The notes beneath the pieces were generated by a model. That model was not told the DNA's origin, did no database searches, and worked only from the letters and a program-made list of their open reading frames with translations. From Butyrivibrio sp. VCD2006 (GTDB taxonomy: Bacteria > Bacillota > Clostridia > Lachnospirales > Lachnospiraceae), in assembly GCF_000423925.1 (NCBI RefSeq), contig NZ_AUIX01000008.1, positions 158,226 through 222,225 of the forward strand: DNA of 64,000 nucleotides. Reading direction: 5' to 3'. Position 1 is the stretch's first letter, and each line of letters opens with the position of its first letter. The translations under genes were made by a program, and so were the position numbers. Positions 17,674 through 27,193 of this stretch are shown here, in pieces.

Positions 17674-18348
17674 ATGGAAAAACTTAAAATACTTGTAGTA
17701 GATGATGAAGCAAGAATGAGAAAACTCGTAAGAGACTTTCTCGTAAAAAATAATTTTGAAGTTATTGAGGCCGAGGATGGACAGAGAGCACTTGATATTT
17801 TCTTTGAAGAAAAAGATATTGCGCTCATAATCCTCGATGTCATGATGCCTAAGATGGATGGCTGGGAGGTATGCCGTGAGGTAAGAGCTTATTCGAAGGT
17901 TCCAATCATTATGCTAACAGCAAAGACCGAGGAGAGAGATGAGCTTCAGGGCTTCGAGCTTGGTGTTGACGAATATATTGGTAAACCCTTTAGCCCTAAA
18001 ATACTTGTGGCAAGAGTTGAAGCAATCCTTAGAAGAACCTCACAGACCACCAGTGACGAAATAATTGAGGCTGGCGGAATAACAATAAACAAGGCGGCTC
18101 ACAACGTTATTATCGATGGAAAAGAGGTTGAGCTTTCCTTTAAGGAATTTGAGCTACTTACATACTTTATTGAGAATAAGGGTATTGCTCTTTCAAGAGA
18201 AAAGATTCTTAACAATGTATGGAACTATGATTATTTTGGCGATGCCAGAACTATCGATACCCATGTTAAAAAGCTCCGTGGAAAGATGGGAGAAAAGGGA
18301 GACCTTATAAAAACCATCTGGGGCATGGGATACAAATTTGAAGTCTGA
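17674..18348 (+). CDS. OmpR/PhoB-family response regulator
   Basis: 224 residues. Receiver domain with DDEAR (acid pocket), LIILDVMMPKMDGWE (phospho-acceptor Asp), MLTAKTEERDE and the conserved Lys in IGKPFSP. It is followed by a winged-helix DNA-binding domain with ELSFKEFELLTYFIENKG and RTIDTHVKKLRGKMG. It should be phosphorylated by the kinase encoded 91 bp downstream and control transcription; targets are unknown, though the flanking lipoprotein and membrane protein are candidates. Confidence 0.95.
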   Translation: MEKLKILVVDDEARMRKLVRDFLVKNNFEVIEAEDGQRALDIFFEEKDIALIILDVMMPKMDGWEVCREVRAYSKVPIIMLTAKTEERDELQGFELGVDEYIGKPFSPKILVARVEAILRRTSQTTSDEIIEAGGITINKAAHNVIIDGKEVELSFKEFELLTYFIENKGIALSREKILNNVWNYDYFGDARTIDTHVKKLRGKMGEKGDLIKTIWGMGYKFEV

Positions 18349-18439
18349 TTGTTCAGGATACTCAGATACCTGAAGCCGATCAAACGGTATTAGTAGACAG
18401 TCTTGACGAATATAATTTTGATTAAAGTGAGTAACAAAA

Positions 18440-19960
18440 TTGGCAAAAGATAAAGATGGAAAAATAAACCTTTCCCTTAGAACCGAGCTAAATATACTGT
18501 TTCTGTTTGTGATGGTCGGGATGATAATTTTCCTCATCATAATAAACAGACTGTTTTTGGAGAGAGTATATCTTTCTCATCAGCTTGATGTGGTAAAAAA
18601 GGCATACAGCAGCATTGATGATGCATCAACGGATGGTAGCTTTGCCACTGACGAATATGATATAGAGCTTCAGTCCATTTGCGATATGTATGGAATTGAG
18701 CTGATCGTTCTTGATGCAGATTCACAGATGCTTAAGTCATCCTCCGGAGATGCCGATTATATGGCACGTATTCTCTGGGACAATCTTATCGGTGATACGC
18801 TTATGAATTCCGAAGCCATGGATAATAAGCGTATACTTGAAAAGAACGAGATGTACACTATTCAGATTGAGACTGATAAAAGGCTCAATACTGAATATCT
18901 TGAAATATGGGGAGTAATCGATACAGGATATATTGTAATGGTTAGATGCGCCATTGCAGGCATCCATGAGAGTGTGAGCATATCTAACGGATTCCTGCTT
19001 TACATTGGACTTATAGCCATTGTCATTGGTTCAGTCAGCATCCTGTATCTTAGTAACAGAATAACAAAACCTGTTCTTCAGCTTACAAGAATCTCCAATG
19101 AGATGAAAAATCTTAATTTTGAGGCGAAGTATCAGTCTGCGGACCAGAGAAAAACCACAAATGAGATTGATATTCTTGGGGATAATATTAACGACCTTTC
19201 AGAGGCTCTTGAGAAGACAATCAAGGAGCTGAAGACTGCCAACAACGAGCTGAAGCAGGACATCGAGAAAAAAGAGCAGATAGATGAGATGCGAAGGGAG
19301 TTTTTATCGAATGTGTCTCATGAACTTAAGACGCCTATAGCCCTTATCCAGGGGTACGCTGAGGGTCTGGAAGAAGGAATCACGGATGACCCTGAAAGCA
19401 TGGCGTTTTATTGTGATGTAATAAGAGACGAAGCTTCCAAAATGGACACTCTTGTTAAAAAGCTCCTCACACTGAATCAGCTGGAGTTCGGTAATGATGT
19501 CGCACAAATGGAGCGATTTGATATCACCGAAACTATAAAGAATTACGTAAAATCTGCCGATATATTAACGAAGCAGAAAAATGCCAAGGTTCAGATGCAA
19601 GATTACCCGCCTATTTATGTATGGGCAGATGAGTTCAAGACAGAAGAAGTCCTGATGAATTATTACAGCAATGCCCTCAATCATATCGGCGGTGAGAACA
19701 TCATTGAGATCAAGCTGACTCAGCATGAGGATAAGGTCAGAATCTCCGTATTCAACACGGGTGAGCCAATACCTGCTGATAGCATCGACCATATCTGGGA
19801 AAAGTTCTACAAGGTCGATAAAGCCAGAACACGTGAATATGGGGGAAGCGGTGTAGGACTATCTATTGTAAAGGCGATAATGGAGTCCATGCATCAGGAA
19901 TATGGTGTAAACAATTACGACAATGGTGTTGAATTCTGGTTTGAACTCGAAACAAGATAA
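18440..19960 (+). CDS. Sensor histidine kinase (HAMP, HisKA, HATPase_c)
   Basis: 506 residues from TTG 18440 (AAGTGAG about 8 bp upstream). TM1 near residues 14-35, an extracellular sensor domain of ~130 residues, TM2 near 180-205, HAMP, a coiled coil, then the phospho-acceptor His in NVSHELKTPIALIQGYAEGL. The ATP-binding domain shows the N box NYYSNALNH, and the G2 box is GGSGVGLSIVKAIME. Partner of the regulator just upstream. The sensed signal cannot be inferred from the sensor domain. Confidence 0.95.
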   Translation: MAKDKDGKINLSLRTELNILFLFVMVGMIIFLIIINRLFLERVYLSHQLDVVKKAYSSIDDASTDGSFATDEYDIELQSICDMYGIELIVLDADSQMLKSSSGDADYMARILWDNLIGDTLMNSEAMDNKRILEKNEMYTIQIETDKRLNTEYLEIWGVIDTGYIVMVRCAIAGIHESVSISNGFLLYIGLIAIVIGSVSILYLSNRITKPVLQLTRISNEMKNLNFEAKYQSADQRKTTNEIDILGDNINDLSEALEKTIKELKTANNELKQDIEKKEQIDEMRREFLSNVSHELKTPIALIQGYAEGLEEGITDDPESMAFYCDVIRDEASKMDTLVKKLLTLNQLEFGNDVAQMERFDITETIKNYVKSADILTKQKNAKVQMQDYPPIYVWADEFKTEEVLMNYYSNALNHIGGENIIEIKLTQHEDKVRISVFNTGEPIPADSIDHIWEKFYKVDKARTREYGGSGVGLSIVKAIMESMHQEYGVNNYDNGVEFWFELETR

Positions 19961-19978
19961 TACCTTATGGAGGCGTTT

Positions 19979-21028
19979 ATGAAAAAACGTGTTTTAAAGG
20001 TTTTACTGGTGAGTTTCATATGTGGGCTTATTCTTACAGGCTGTGGAAGTAGCTTTCCTGAAATGACAGAGGAGGAATACGATCAGGTTGTTCAATACTC
20101 TGTCGCCCTTTTGATGAAATACTCAAATAACGGAGTTGAGAAGCTATCTTCTCTGAGTGCATTAGAACTTGAAAAACAGATGCGAAGAGATGAAAGAGAA
20201 GCAAGAAAAGCAGCCCGTGATGCAGAGACAGCACAGGCAGTGGCGGATTATGCGGAAAGTGTGGAACAAGGTACAGTTGAGGAAGCAGAGGCTGAGCCTA
20301 TAGATGATAAGAAGGATGAGAGCGAACTTGAAATTGCTGAAAGTGAATCTGTAGACGTTGCTGAAAATCCGCAGACTCCTCCTGAGGAAGAAATTCCGGA
20401 TAGCAGCGATGAAGGCAAAACAGGTGATGACATAGACGAGCTTTTGGAGAAATATGGAGACGAGCTTGACCAGGGCATCGAGAGTACCGGAGTAGAGACA
20501 GAAACAGAGGAACCACAGCAGCCGGATGAGACGCAGACTACTCCTGAAACAACCGATGTAGCACAGGCAGATACTACTGACAGTGCGCCTGTTGCAACCG
20601 AAGCTGATGTGGCCGTTGATGGAATGAGGCAGGAGCTTTCAAAAGGAATATTCCTTACATATTCCGGATATAGCGTGGCGGGGTCATATCCAGATAACGA
20701 TGATATCTTTGTTATAAATGCAGCAGCAGGTAAAAAGCTGCTTATCCTTAATTTCAGACTTGCAAATGTAAGTGGCATGGATGTTTCAGTAGATATGGAA
20801 AAGGCAAATCCGCATTTCCAGGTTTTGCTTAATGGTGTAAATGTCGGCTATACGAACGTTACTATGCTCGAAAACGACCTTAGCTCCTATAAGGGCACGA
20901 TACCTGCCGGAGCTAAGCTAAGCATGGTGCTCATAAAGCAGATGGATGCTGAAAAGGTCAAGAATGTGAGTACTCTGGGTCTTATCGGAGATATGGGAAC
21001 AGAGACTATACAGTTCAATCTTGAATGA
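19979..21028 (+). CDS. Lipoprotein with acidic linker and beta-sandwich-like C-terminal domain
   Basis: 349 residues. ATG 19979 is preferred because GGAGG (19969-19973) lies 5 bp ahead; ATG 19967 has no site. Lipobox LTGC at about residue 22. Residues ~60-220 are low-complexity, rich in Glu, Asp, Thr and Pro. The last ~130 residues (GKKLLILNFRLANVSGMDVS, then strands to QFNLE) look like the DUF4352/telokin-like extracellular beta-sandwich. It follows the histidine kinase by 18 bp and is closed by a terminator, so it probably belongs to that signalling operon. Confidence 0.75.
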   Translation: MKKRVLKVLLVSFICGLILTGCGSSFPEMTEEEYDQVVQYSVALLMKYSNNGVEKLSSLSALELEKQMRRDEREARKAARDAETAQAVADYAESVEQGTVEEAEAEPIDDKKDESELEIAESESVDVAENPQTPPEEEIPDSSDEGKTGDDIDELLEKYGDELDQGIESTGVETETEEPQQPDETQTTPETTDVAQADTTDSAPVATEADVAVDGMRQELSKGIFLTYSGYSVAGSYPDNDDIFVINAAAGKKLLILNFRLANVSGMDVSVDMEKANPHFQVLLNGVNVGYTNVTMLENDLSSYKGTIPAGAKLSMVLIKQMDAEKVKNVSTLGLIGDMGTETIQFNLE

Positions 21029-21034
21029 TAGAGC

Positions 21035-21059
21035 AAAAAGAGCCGATCAGGCTCTTTTT
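21035..21059 (+). terminator. Rho-independent terminator after the lipoprotein
   Basis: AAAAAGAGCC (21035-21044), loop GATCA, GGCTCTTTTT (21050-21059). The A/T-rich ends make it potentially bidirectional. Confidence 0.9.
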
Positions 21060-21185
21060 GCGTTTTAGAAAGAATGTTTCCAAAAGAAACAAATTGCGAA
21101 TAATTTATTTCGTAATTATTCACAAATCGTGATATACTTATTTAGTTATAATAATTTATAATAATTGTTATTAATGAGGTGAAAA

Positions 21186-21710
21186 ATGAAACAATTAAAT
21201 GATTATGTAAGAACAATACCTGATTTTCCTGAACCGGGAATTATGTTTCGTGATATTACAACTGTGGTACAGGATCCTGACGGACTGCAGCTTGCTATAG
21301 ATGAGATGCAGGAACTTGTTAAGGATGTTGATTTTGATGTTGTTGTAGGCGCAGAGTCCAGAGGCTTTATTTTTGGAACAGCCCTTGCTTACAATCTCAA
21401 GAAGGGATTTGTAATGATCCGCAAAAAGGGTAAGCTTCCCTGCGAGACAATATCAGAGGATTATGAGCTTGAGTACGGCACAGCTACACTTGAGATTCAT
21501 AAGGATGCTATTAAGCCCGGACAGAAGGTTATTATTGTTGATGACCTTATTGCAACAGGTGGTACAGTCAAGGCTATGATCAAGATGATCGAGAGACTTG
21601 GAGGAGAGGTTGCAGGTGTTCTTGTTCTTATGGAGCTTAAGGGACTTAAGGGCAGAGAAGCACTTGGTAATTATCAGCTTTATTCAGCACTTTCTTATGA
21701 AGGAAAATAA
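21186..21710 (+). CDS. apt: Adenine phosphoribosyltransferase
   Basis: 174 residues, full length. Opens YVRTIPDFPEPGIMFRDITT as usual, has the flexible-loop region FVMIRKKGKLPCETISEDYELEYG and the PRPP motif VIIVDDLIATGGTVKAM. It converts adenine and PRPP to AMP in purine salvage. The rel gene follows after 25 bp, a frequent pairing that couples purine salvage with (p)ppGpp metabolism. Confidence 0.97.
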   Translation: MKQLNDYVRTIPDFPEPGIMFRDITTVVQDPDGLQLAIDEMQELVKDVDFDVVVGAESRGFIFGTALAYNLKKGFVMIRKKGKLPCETISEDYELEYGTATLEIHKDAIKPGQKVIIVDDLIATGGTVKAMIKMIERLGGEVAGVLVLMELKGLKGREALGNYQLYSALSYEGK

Positions 21711-21735
21711 TATCTAAACAGACGGAGCAAATGGT

Positions 21736-24015
21736 ATGGGTCAGACAGAATTTGATGACGGAAAAATTGAAGCGATAGACGAATTTCAGTCGCCCGAAGC
21801 CCTCTATAAAGGGCTTATTTCCCGTGTGCGCAGATATCACCCTTCAGATGATATTACTTTGATTGAGAAGGCTTACCAGTCTGCGGCAGAAGCTCATAAG
21901 GAGCAGCGCCGCAAATCCGGTGAGCCTTATATTATTCATCCTTTGTGTGTGGCAATTATTCTTGCTGATCTCGAAATGGATAAGGAGACAATTGCCGCAG
22001 GACTTCTTCATGATGTCGTTGAGGATACAATTTATACCAAGGAACAGGTTGAGGAGCAGTTCGGAGCTGACGTAGCACTTCTTGTTGATGGTGTTACCAA
22101 ATTGCAGGGACTGGAGCTTTCAGGTGATTATGCGTCCAAGACTCCGGATCAGATGGAGATGCAGGCGCAGAACCTTAGAAAGATGTTCCTTGCCATGGCA
22201 AAGGATATACGAGTTATCCTTATAAAGCTTGCGGACAGACTTCACAATATGCGTACACTTAAGCATATGCCTGAGCACAAGCAGCAGAGAATAGCACAGG
22301 AGACTCTTGATATTTATAGTCCTATTGCCGGTAGACTCGGTATCAGTAAGATCAAGATCGAGCTCGATGATCTTTCTCTTAAGTATCTTGAGCCTGACAT
22401 TTACTACGACCTTGTTAAGAGAGTTGCGCAGAGGAAAATTGAGAGAGAAAAATACGTTGATGAGATATGTGCTGAGGTTAGAGAGCACATTGATCAGGCC
22501 GGTATTCCCGGTGAAGTAAACGGAAGAGTAAAGCACTTTTTCAGTATCTACAAGAAGATGCACAATCAGGGCAAAACTCTAGAACAGCTCTACGATCTTT
22601 TCGCAGTAAGAATTATAGTTAATTCCGTAAAGGATTGTTATGCTGCTCTCGGAGTAATACATGAGATGTATAAGCCGATTCCCGGCAGATTCAAGGACTA
22701 CATCGCCATGCCCAAGCCCAACATGTATCAGTCTCTTCATACAACTCTTATCGGTGCTTCTGGACAGCCCTTTGAAATCCAGATCAGAACCTATGATATG
22801 CATCGTGCCGCTGAATACGGTATCGCTGCTCACTGGAAGTATAAAGAGGCCTCTGATGGTAAGCATGTAGAGGGTCAGGAAGAGGAGAAGCTTACATGGC
22901 TTCGCCAGATTCTTGAATGGCAACAGGACATGTCAGACAATCAGGAATTCATGAATCTTCTTAAGAGTGACCTTAATCTATTCTCAGAGGACGTTTACTG
23001 CTTTACTCCTAATGGTGAAGTTAAGAACCTGCCTGCAGGTTCAACACCTATAGATTTTGCTTACAGCATTCATAGTGCTGTGGGTAATAAGATGATCGGC
23101 GCTAAGGTCAATGGCAAGCTTGTTCCCATTGATTATAGAATTCAGAATGGTGACCGAATTGAGATTCTCACCAGCCAGAATTCAAAGGGACCCAGCAGAG
23201 ACTGGCTTAGCATTGTTGGAAGTACTTCAACAAAGAACAAGATCAATCAGTGGTTCAGACACGAATTTAAGGAAGAGAACATCAGCAAAGGAAAAGAACT
23301 TCTGGTTGAATACTGTAAGTCCAAGGGTATGGATATTTACAGTATCATGAAGCCCGAGTATCAGAACCTTATTGTCAGAAAGTACGGATTCCACAGTTGG
23401 GATGCGGTACTTGCTGCAATAGGCCACGGCGGACTTAAGGAAGGTCAGGTTATCAACAAGCTCCTTGAGCTTTATGATAAGGACCATAAGCAGAATATAA
23501 CTGATGAGGAAGTGCTTGCAGCAGTTGCAGAATCAAGCATTACACCTAGAATCAGCAGCTCAGGCAGCGCAATTATCGTTAAGGGTATTCACGATGTTGC
23601 TGTGAGATTTTCAAAATGCTGTAACCCTGTGCCGGGAGATCCGATTGTTGGCTTTGTGACAAGAGGACGTGGCGTTTCTATCCATAGAAAGGACTGTATA
23701 AATGTCCGTGCAATGCAGAGCGAGGATAGAACGAGACTTATCGAGGCAAAATGGGAAAGCCATGCACTTGGTGAAAAATACGTTGCGACAATCAATATTT
23801 TTGCTAATAACAGATCCGGACTACTTGCCGATGTATCAAGAGCCCTTACTGAGAAGAATGTAGATATTCTTTCCATGAATACCAGAACCAGTAAGCAGGG
23901 ACTTGCTACTATGGAAACCTCATTCCAGGTATCAAGTAGAGAAGAGCTTGGTGAGATAGTTGATAAGATCAGGAATATTGACAGTGTAATAGATATCGAG
24001 AGAACCACAGGCTGA
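21736..24015 (+). CDS. rel: Bifunctional (p)ppGpp synthetase/hydrolase (Rel/SpoT)
   Basis: 759 residues. Domain order: HD hydrolase (LLHDVVEDT, with the HDxxED signature), synthetase with RFKDYIAMPKPNMYQSLHTT, TGS (VYCFTPNGEVKNLPAGSTPIDFAY), helical and zinc-finger regions (KCCNPVPGD), and a C-terminal ACT domain (ATINIFANNRSGLLADVSRAL). The intact HD motif and RxKD in the synthetase indicate a bifunctional long Rel protein. It makes and degrades the alarmone in response to starvation and deacylated tRNA on the ribosome. Confidence 0.96.
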   Translation: MGQTEFDDGKIEAIDEFQSPEALYKGLISRVRRYHPSDDITLIEKAYQSAAEAHKEQRRKSGEPYIIHPLCVAIILADLEMDKETIAAGLLHDVVEDTIYTKEQVEEQFGADVALLVDGVTKLQGLELSGDYASKTPDQMEMQAQNLRKMFLAMAKDIRVILIKLADRLHNMRTLKHMPEHKQQRIAQETLDIYSPIAGRLGISKIKIELDDLSLKYLEPDIYYDLVKRVAQRKIEREKYVDEICAEVREHIDQAGIPGEVNGRVKHFFSIYKKMHNQGKTLEQLYDLFAVRIIVNSVKDCYAALGVIHEMYKPIPGRFKDYIAMPKPNMYQSLHTTLIGASGQPFEIQIRTYDMHRAAEYGIAAHWKYKEASDGKHVEGQEEEKLTWLRQILEWQQDMSDNQEFMNLLKSDLNLFSEDVYCFTPNGEVKNLPAGSTPIDFAYSIHSAVGNKMIGAKVNGKLVPIDYRIQNGDRIEILTSQNSKGPSRDWLSIVGSTSTKNKINQWFRHEFKEENISKGKELLVEYCKSKGMDIYSIMKPEYQNLIVRKYGFHSWDAVLAAIGHGGLKEGQVINKLLELYDKDHKQNITDEEVLAAVAESSITPRISSSGSAIIVKGIHDVAVRFSKCCNPVPGDPIVGFVTRGRGVSIHRKDCINVRAMQSEDRTRLIEAKWESHALGEKYVATINIFANNRSGLLADVSRALTEKNVDILSMNTRTSKQGLATMETSFQVSSREELGEIVDKIRNIDSVIDIERTTG

Positions 24016-24066
24016 TTAAGTGATCACTTGGCGCTACACAGATAGCGCTTAGTGAAATCCTTAATC
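24014..24066 (+). promoter_or_regulatory. Three-part hairpin after rel
   Basis: GATTAAG (24014-24020) pairs with CTTAATC (24060-24066), CACT (24025-24028) with AGTG (24051-24054) and GCGCTA (24031-24036) with TAGCGC (24043-24048). One nested hairpin spans 53 nt, overlapping the rel stop. No T-run follows, so it is not a typical terminator; it may be an RNA processing or stability element between rel and the MBL gene. Confidence 0.5.
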
Positions 24067-24120
24067 GAGGTGGTTGCGTCTCGCTTTACAACTCAGATTA
24101 TAATCGAAAGGTTTTGAAAA

Positions 24121-24813
24121 ATGGGAAATAGGGAAGTAGGAGCTGCGGCAGTTGGATCAATGTGCCTTGGAATGGTACAGACTAACTGCTATTTTGTTTT
24201 TAAAGAAGATGGAAAAAATCACAAGGTAAATGAAGCTACGACAAATGAAGATGAATTCACAGAGGTGATTTTCTTTGATCCAGCAGACAGAGGAGATATT
24301 ATATATGACGAGCTTCATAAGCGTGGATTTAAGGTGGCAGCTATTTATCTTACCCATGCTCATTTTGATCATATAGCAGGCGCAGATAAGCTAAAGGAGC
24401 TTTCAGGAGCGAAAATCTATGCTTATGAGAAGGAAAGAAGAGTCTGCGAGGACCCGATATACAATCTTTCAAATGATTTTATTGGAAGAAGTCTTACAAT
24501 AAAGCCGGATGAATATTTGCATGACGGTGATATGTGCGAAGCTGCAGGCTTGAAGTTTAAGCTCATTGCTACTCCGGGACATACTGAAGGAAGCTGCTGT
24601 TATTACTTTGAAGAGGACGGGATTCTTATAAGCGGCGATACTTTGTTTGAGGGTTCAGTGGGACGTACTGATTTCCCCGGAGGGTCCATGAAAACTCTTT
24701 ATGATTCATGCCATGAGAAGCTTTTTACGCTCCCTGATAAAACCCTTGTATACCCCGGTCATGGTGGAGAAACCACAATAGGCTATGAGAAAATGTATAA
24801 CAGTTTTCTTTGA
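24121..24813 (+). CDS. MBL-fold metallo-hydrolase (glyoxalase II-like)
   Basis: 230 residues. Metal-ligand motifs of the metallo-beta-lactamase fold: LTHAHFDHIAG (HxHxDH), ATPGHTEGS, ISGDTLFEGSVGRTD and YPGHGGET. This matches the YcbL/glyoxalase II-like subgroup that hydrolyses thioesters such as S-lactoyl conjugates; the true substrate is unknown. In many Firmicutes a D-aminoacyl-tRNA deacylase sits between rel and this gene; here it is missing and a hairpin occupies the gap. Confidence 0.88.
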   Translation: MGNREVGAAAVGSMCLGMVQTNCYFVFKEDGKNHKVNEATTNEDEFTEVIFFDPADRGDIIYDELHKRGFKVAAIYLTHAHFDHIAGADKLKELSGAKIYAYEKERRVCEDPIYNLSNDFIGRSLTIKPDEYLHDGDMCEAAGLKFKLIATPGHTEGSCCYYFEEDGILISGDTLFEGSVGRTDFPGGSMKTLYDSCHEKLFTLPDKTLVYPGHGGETTIGYEKMYNSFL

Positions 24814-24868
24814 GCAATGACTTAAAATCAAGCAATTTCTTGAAGAATTAAGCAGAAAGATAAAGTAA

Positions 24869-26461
24869 ATGATACAGGTTAAGATAAATAAGGATAAATT
24901 CAAATACGACATACACTCATTGGTGAAGGCTTTCTATCCCAAAGAAGATGTGAGCGTACTTACTAACGATGAGTATGATGAAAAGGCAAAGCTTAAGAGC
25001 ACTGATAAAAATGTAGCAGCTGATGATGGAAACGAGCTTTTTACTATAGTGATAAAGCTTGAGGATGAAGTCGGCGAAATTTCTATGCAGATAATCCATA
25101 AGGATGGCGATGTGACTAAGGCTCAGACTAAATGCGATAGCACTGATATCGGTAATCCGGAAGCGAAGGAATCAGCAAATCAGAGCGCAAATGGTAATGT
25201 ATCAACTGGTCAGAACTCCACAAACGGAACTGCTGCATCTCTTTCAACACCTAAGAATGCTCTTAAACAGATGCTTTATCGCGAGCTTGTAAAGGAGATA
25301 GGTCATTATCTGCCCTGGGGTTCTCTTACAGGAATAAGACCCACAAGAATTCCGATGCAGATGCTTGAAGCAGGAAAAGAAGAAGCTGAAATCAAGAGCT
25401 ACATGCAGGATACCTTTTTTGTTTCTGATGAAAAGACAGAGCTTGCCTACAATATAGCCCTTAGAGAGAAGAAAATTCTTGATGATATAGACTATGAAAA
25501 CGGTTACAGTATTTATCTTGGAATACCGTTTTGCCCTACAACATGCTTGTATTGCTCCTTCACTTCATTTCCTATCGTAACCTGGAAAAAGAAGGTAGAT
25601 GCTTATATAGATTGTCTTGAAAAGGAAATAGACTATGTTGCAGAGGCTTTTAAGGGAAAGGTTGTAAACTCTGTATATATCGGTGGTGGTACTCCGACAA
25701 CACTTGAGCCGGATCAGATGAGAAGACTCATAAATTACCTTAGAGATAAAATTGATTTATCAGAGTGCAGAGAGTTCACTGTTGAATCGGGAAGACCTGA
25801 TTCCATTACGAGAGATAAGCTTCGCGCCATGAAGGAATGCGGCGTTGACAGAATATCGGTAAATCCCCAGACCATGAGCGATGAGACTCTTAAGAGAATC
25901 GGAAGACAGCATACTGTTGCTCAGTTCATCGATGCCTTTAACATGGCAAGGGAAGAAGGCTTTGATAACATAAACATGGATATTATCTTAGGACTTCCGG
26001 GAGAAACAGAGGAAGACGTAGCTAATACCATGAAGGAAATCGAAAAGCTCGGTCCCGATGACCTGACAGTACACAGCTTATCTGTAAAAAGAGGATCAAG
26101 GCTTGCTGAACATATTAGAAACAACGGCTTCTTTGTCGCAGGTGATACCGGACGAATGATGGAGATTGCTAAGGAAGGCGCCGCAAGAATGGGGCTTACA
26201 CCCTATTATATGTACAGACAGAAGAATATTTCAGGTAATCTTGAGAATACAGGCTATGCACGCGAAGGAAAAGCCGGAATTTATAACATTCTCATGATGG
26301 AAGAGGTTCAGTCCATTGTCGCTCTCGGAGCAGGCACTGTATCAAAGCGTGTTTACGGTGACGGCAGAATAGAGAGATGCGACAACGTAAAGGATGTTAC
26401 TCTTTATATGAATTCCATTGATGAGATGATCGAGAGAAAGAAGAAACTGTTCGAGAATTGA
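24869..26461 (+). CDS. hemZ: HemZ-type coproporphyrinogen III dehydrogenase-like radical SAM protein
   Basis: 530 residues. The radical SAM cluster motif is IPFCPTTCLYCSF (CxxxCxxC), followed by VYIGGGTPTTLEPDQM and the HemN-like segment VESGRPDSITRDKL. N-terminal extension of ~150 residues with a low-complexity Ser/Asn/Gly linker near residues 90-130, then the HemZ-type GSLTGIRPTRIP. HemZ-like proteins are assigned to oxygen-independent coproporphyrinogen oxidation, but the family includes other functions. In an anaerobe without visible heme genes nearby the substrate is uncertain. Upstream ribosome-binding site is weak. Confidence 0.8.
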   Translation: MIQVKINKDKFKYDIHSLVKAFYPKEDVSVLTNDEYDEKAKLKSTDKNVAADDGNELFTIVIKLEDEVGEISMQIIHKDGDVTKAQTKCDSTDIGNPEAKESANQSANGNVSTGQNSTNGTAASLSTPKNALKQMLYRELVKEIGHYLPWGSLTGIRPTRIPMQMLEAGKEEAEIKSYMQDTFFVSDEKTELAYNIALREKKILDDIDYENGYSIYLGIPFCPTTCLYCSFTSFPIVTWKKKVDAYIDCLEKEIDYVAEAFKGKVVNSVYIGGGTPTTLEPDQMRRLINYLRDKIDLSECREFTVESGRPDSITRDKLRAMKECGVDRISVNPQTMSDETLKRIGRQHTVAQFIDAFNMAREEGFDNINMDIILGLPGETEEDVANTMKEIEKLGPDDLTVHSLSVKRGSRLAEHIRNNGFFVAGDTGRMMEIAKEGAARMGLTPYYMYRQKNISGNLENTGYAREGKAGIYNILMMEEVQSIVALGAGTVSKRVYGDGRIERCDNVKDVTLYMNSIDEMIERKKKLFEN

Positions 26462-26486
26462 TTTTTAGAAATAGTTTGAGGTGCAT

Positions 26487-27074
26487 ATGGGAATAGCCTC
26501 ATGTAAATATGAATATCTTACAGAGAAAGCCAGAGCCATACTTGATAATAAGCGTGGCTATAGAGACAATACGCTCTTTCCGAAGATAGAAGAGCTTGAT
26601 ACGGATATTAGAAATCCTTTGGATGTGGTTTCTACCGAGATTCTCTACTGCGGAAAATATGAGATCTGTGATTTCTTTATAAATCATTACTCTGACTTTT
26701 TATCGAGAAGTGATTACAGACTGCTGACAAATCTGGTTAATCAGATTAAGACAACAGGCTTCCCGATTCTTGATGAGGATAAGAGAGAGCAGCTCAGCCG
26801 CGTTACATATAAGCTTGTGGGTAATCTCAATCATTGCGTCTGGCTTTGTGCAACGCCGGAAGATATTTACGATTTTTATATAAAGGAATATATTCCCAGG
26901 GCTGACAGGCTTCAGCCAGGATACGCAGATAAATGTCCTGATTTTAAGGCAAAGTCAGAGATGTCCTTTGAAGATTATAAAGAAAAATATGTTGAGGAGA
27001 TTACAATTCCCGAAGAAACAGTCATATTAAGTGACCTTGGGAAAAGCGGGAGTCTTATAGCTTTTTCAAAATAA
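26487..27074 (+). CDS. Hypothetical protein
   Basis: 195 residues from ATG 26487, with TTGAGGTG upstream (GTG 26481 lies inside the site). No signal peptide or membrane span. The protein is mixed alpha/beta-like and acidic, with several Cys residues (positions ~6, 57, 63, 117 and 121 region). I do not recognise a family. It follows hemZ by 25 bp and is closed by a convergent terminator, so it is probably the last gene of the rel-MBL-hemZ stretch. Confidence 0.65.
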   Translation: MGIASCKYEYLTEKARAILDNKRGYRDNTLFPKIEELDTDIRNPLDVVSTEILYCGKYEICDFFINHYSDFLSRSDYRLLTNLVNQIKTTGFPILDEDKREQLSRVTYKLVGNLNHCVWLCATPEDIYDFYIKEYIPRADRLQPGYADKCPDFKAKSEMSFEDYKEKYVEEITIPEETVILSDLGKSGSLIAFSK

Positions 27075-27120
27075 AGAATACTTCCTGAATTGTCGGGAGG
27101 AGCTTTAAATCATAAACAAA

Positions 27121-27180
27121 AAACATCTGTCATTTAAAGTATCTATGTCGAAGAGATGCTTTTAAATGGCAGATGTTTTT
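27121..27180. terminator. Bidirectional terminator between convergent genes
   Basis: 18-bp stem (27121-27138 with 27161-27178, one G-U pair), outer bases AAACATCTG/CAGATGTTT, with a 22-nt loop that can pair further. A-run on the left and T-run on the right fit use on both strands. Confidence 0.9.
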
Positions 27181-27193
27181 GCTTTAAAGGAAA

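Noticed and set aside
18348..18425. A 26-codon open stretch after the response regulator that could mean a frameshifted, longer C-terminus
   Set aside because: The regulator already ends at the usual place (WGMGYKFEV) and an open run of this length is expected by chance.
20248..20778. A 176-residue Ser-rich frame on the minus strand inside the lipoprotein
   Set aside because: It is the antisense shadow of an acidic Glu/Asp/Thr-rich linker; the + strand gene has a signal peptide, ribosome-binding site and terminator.
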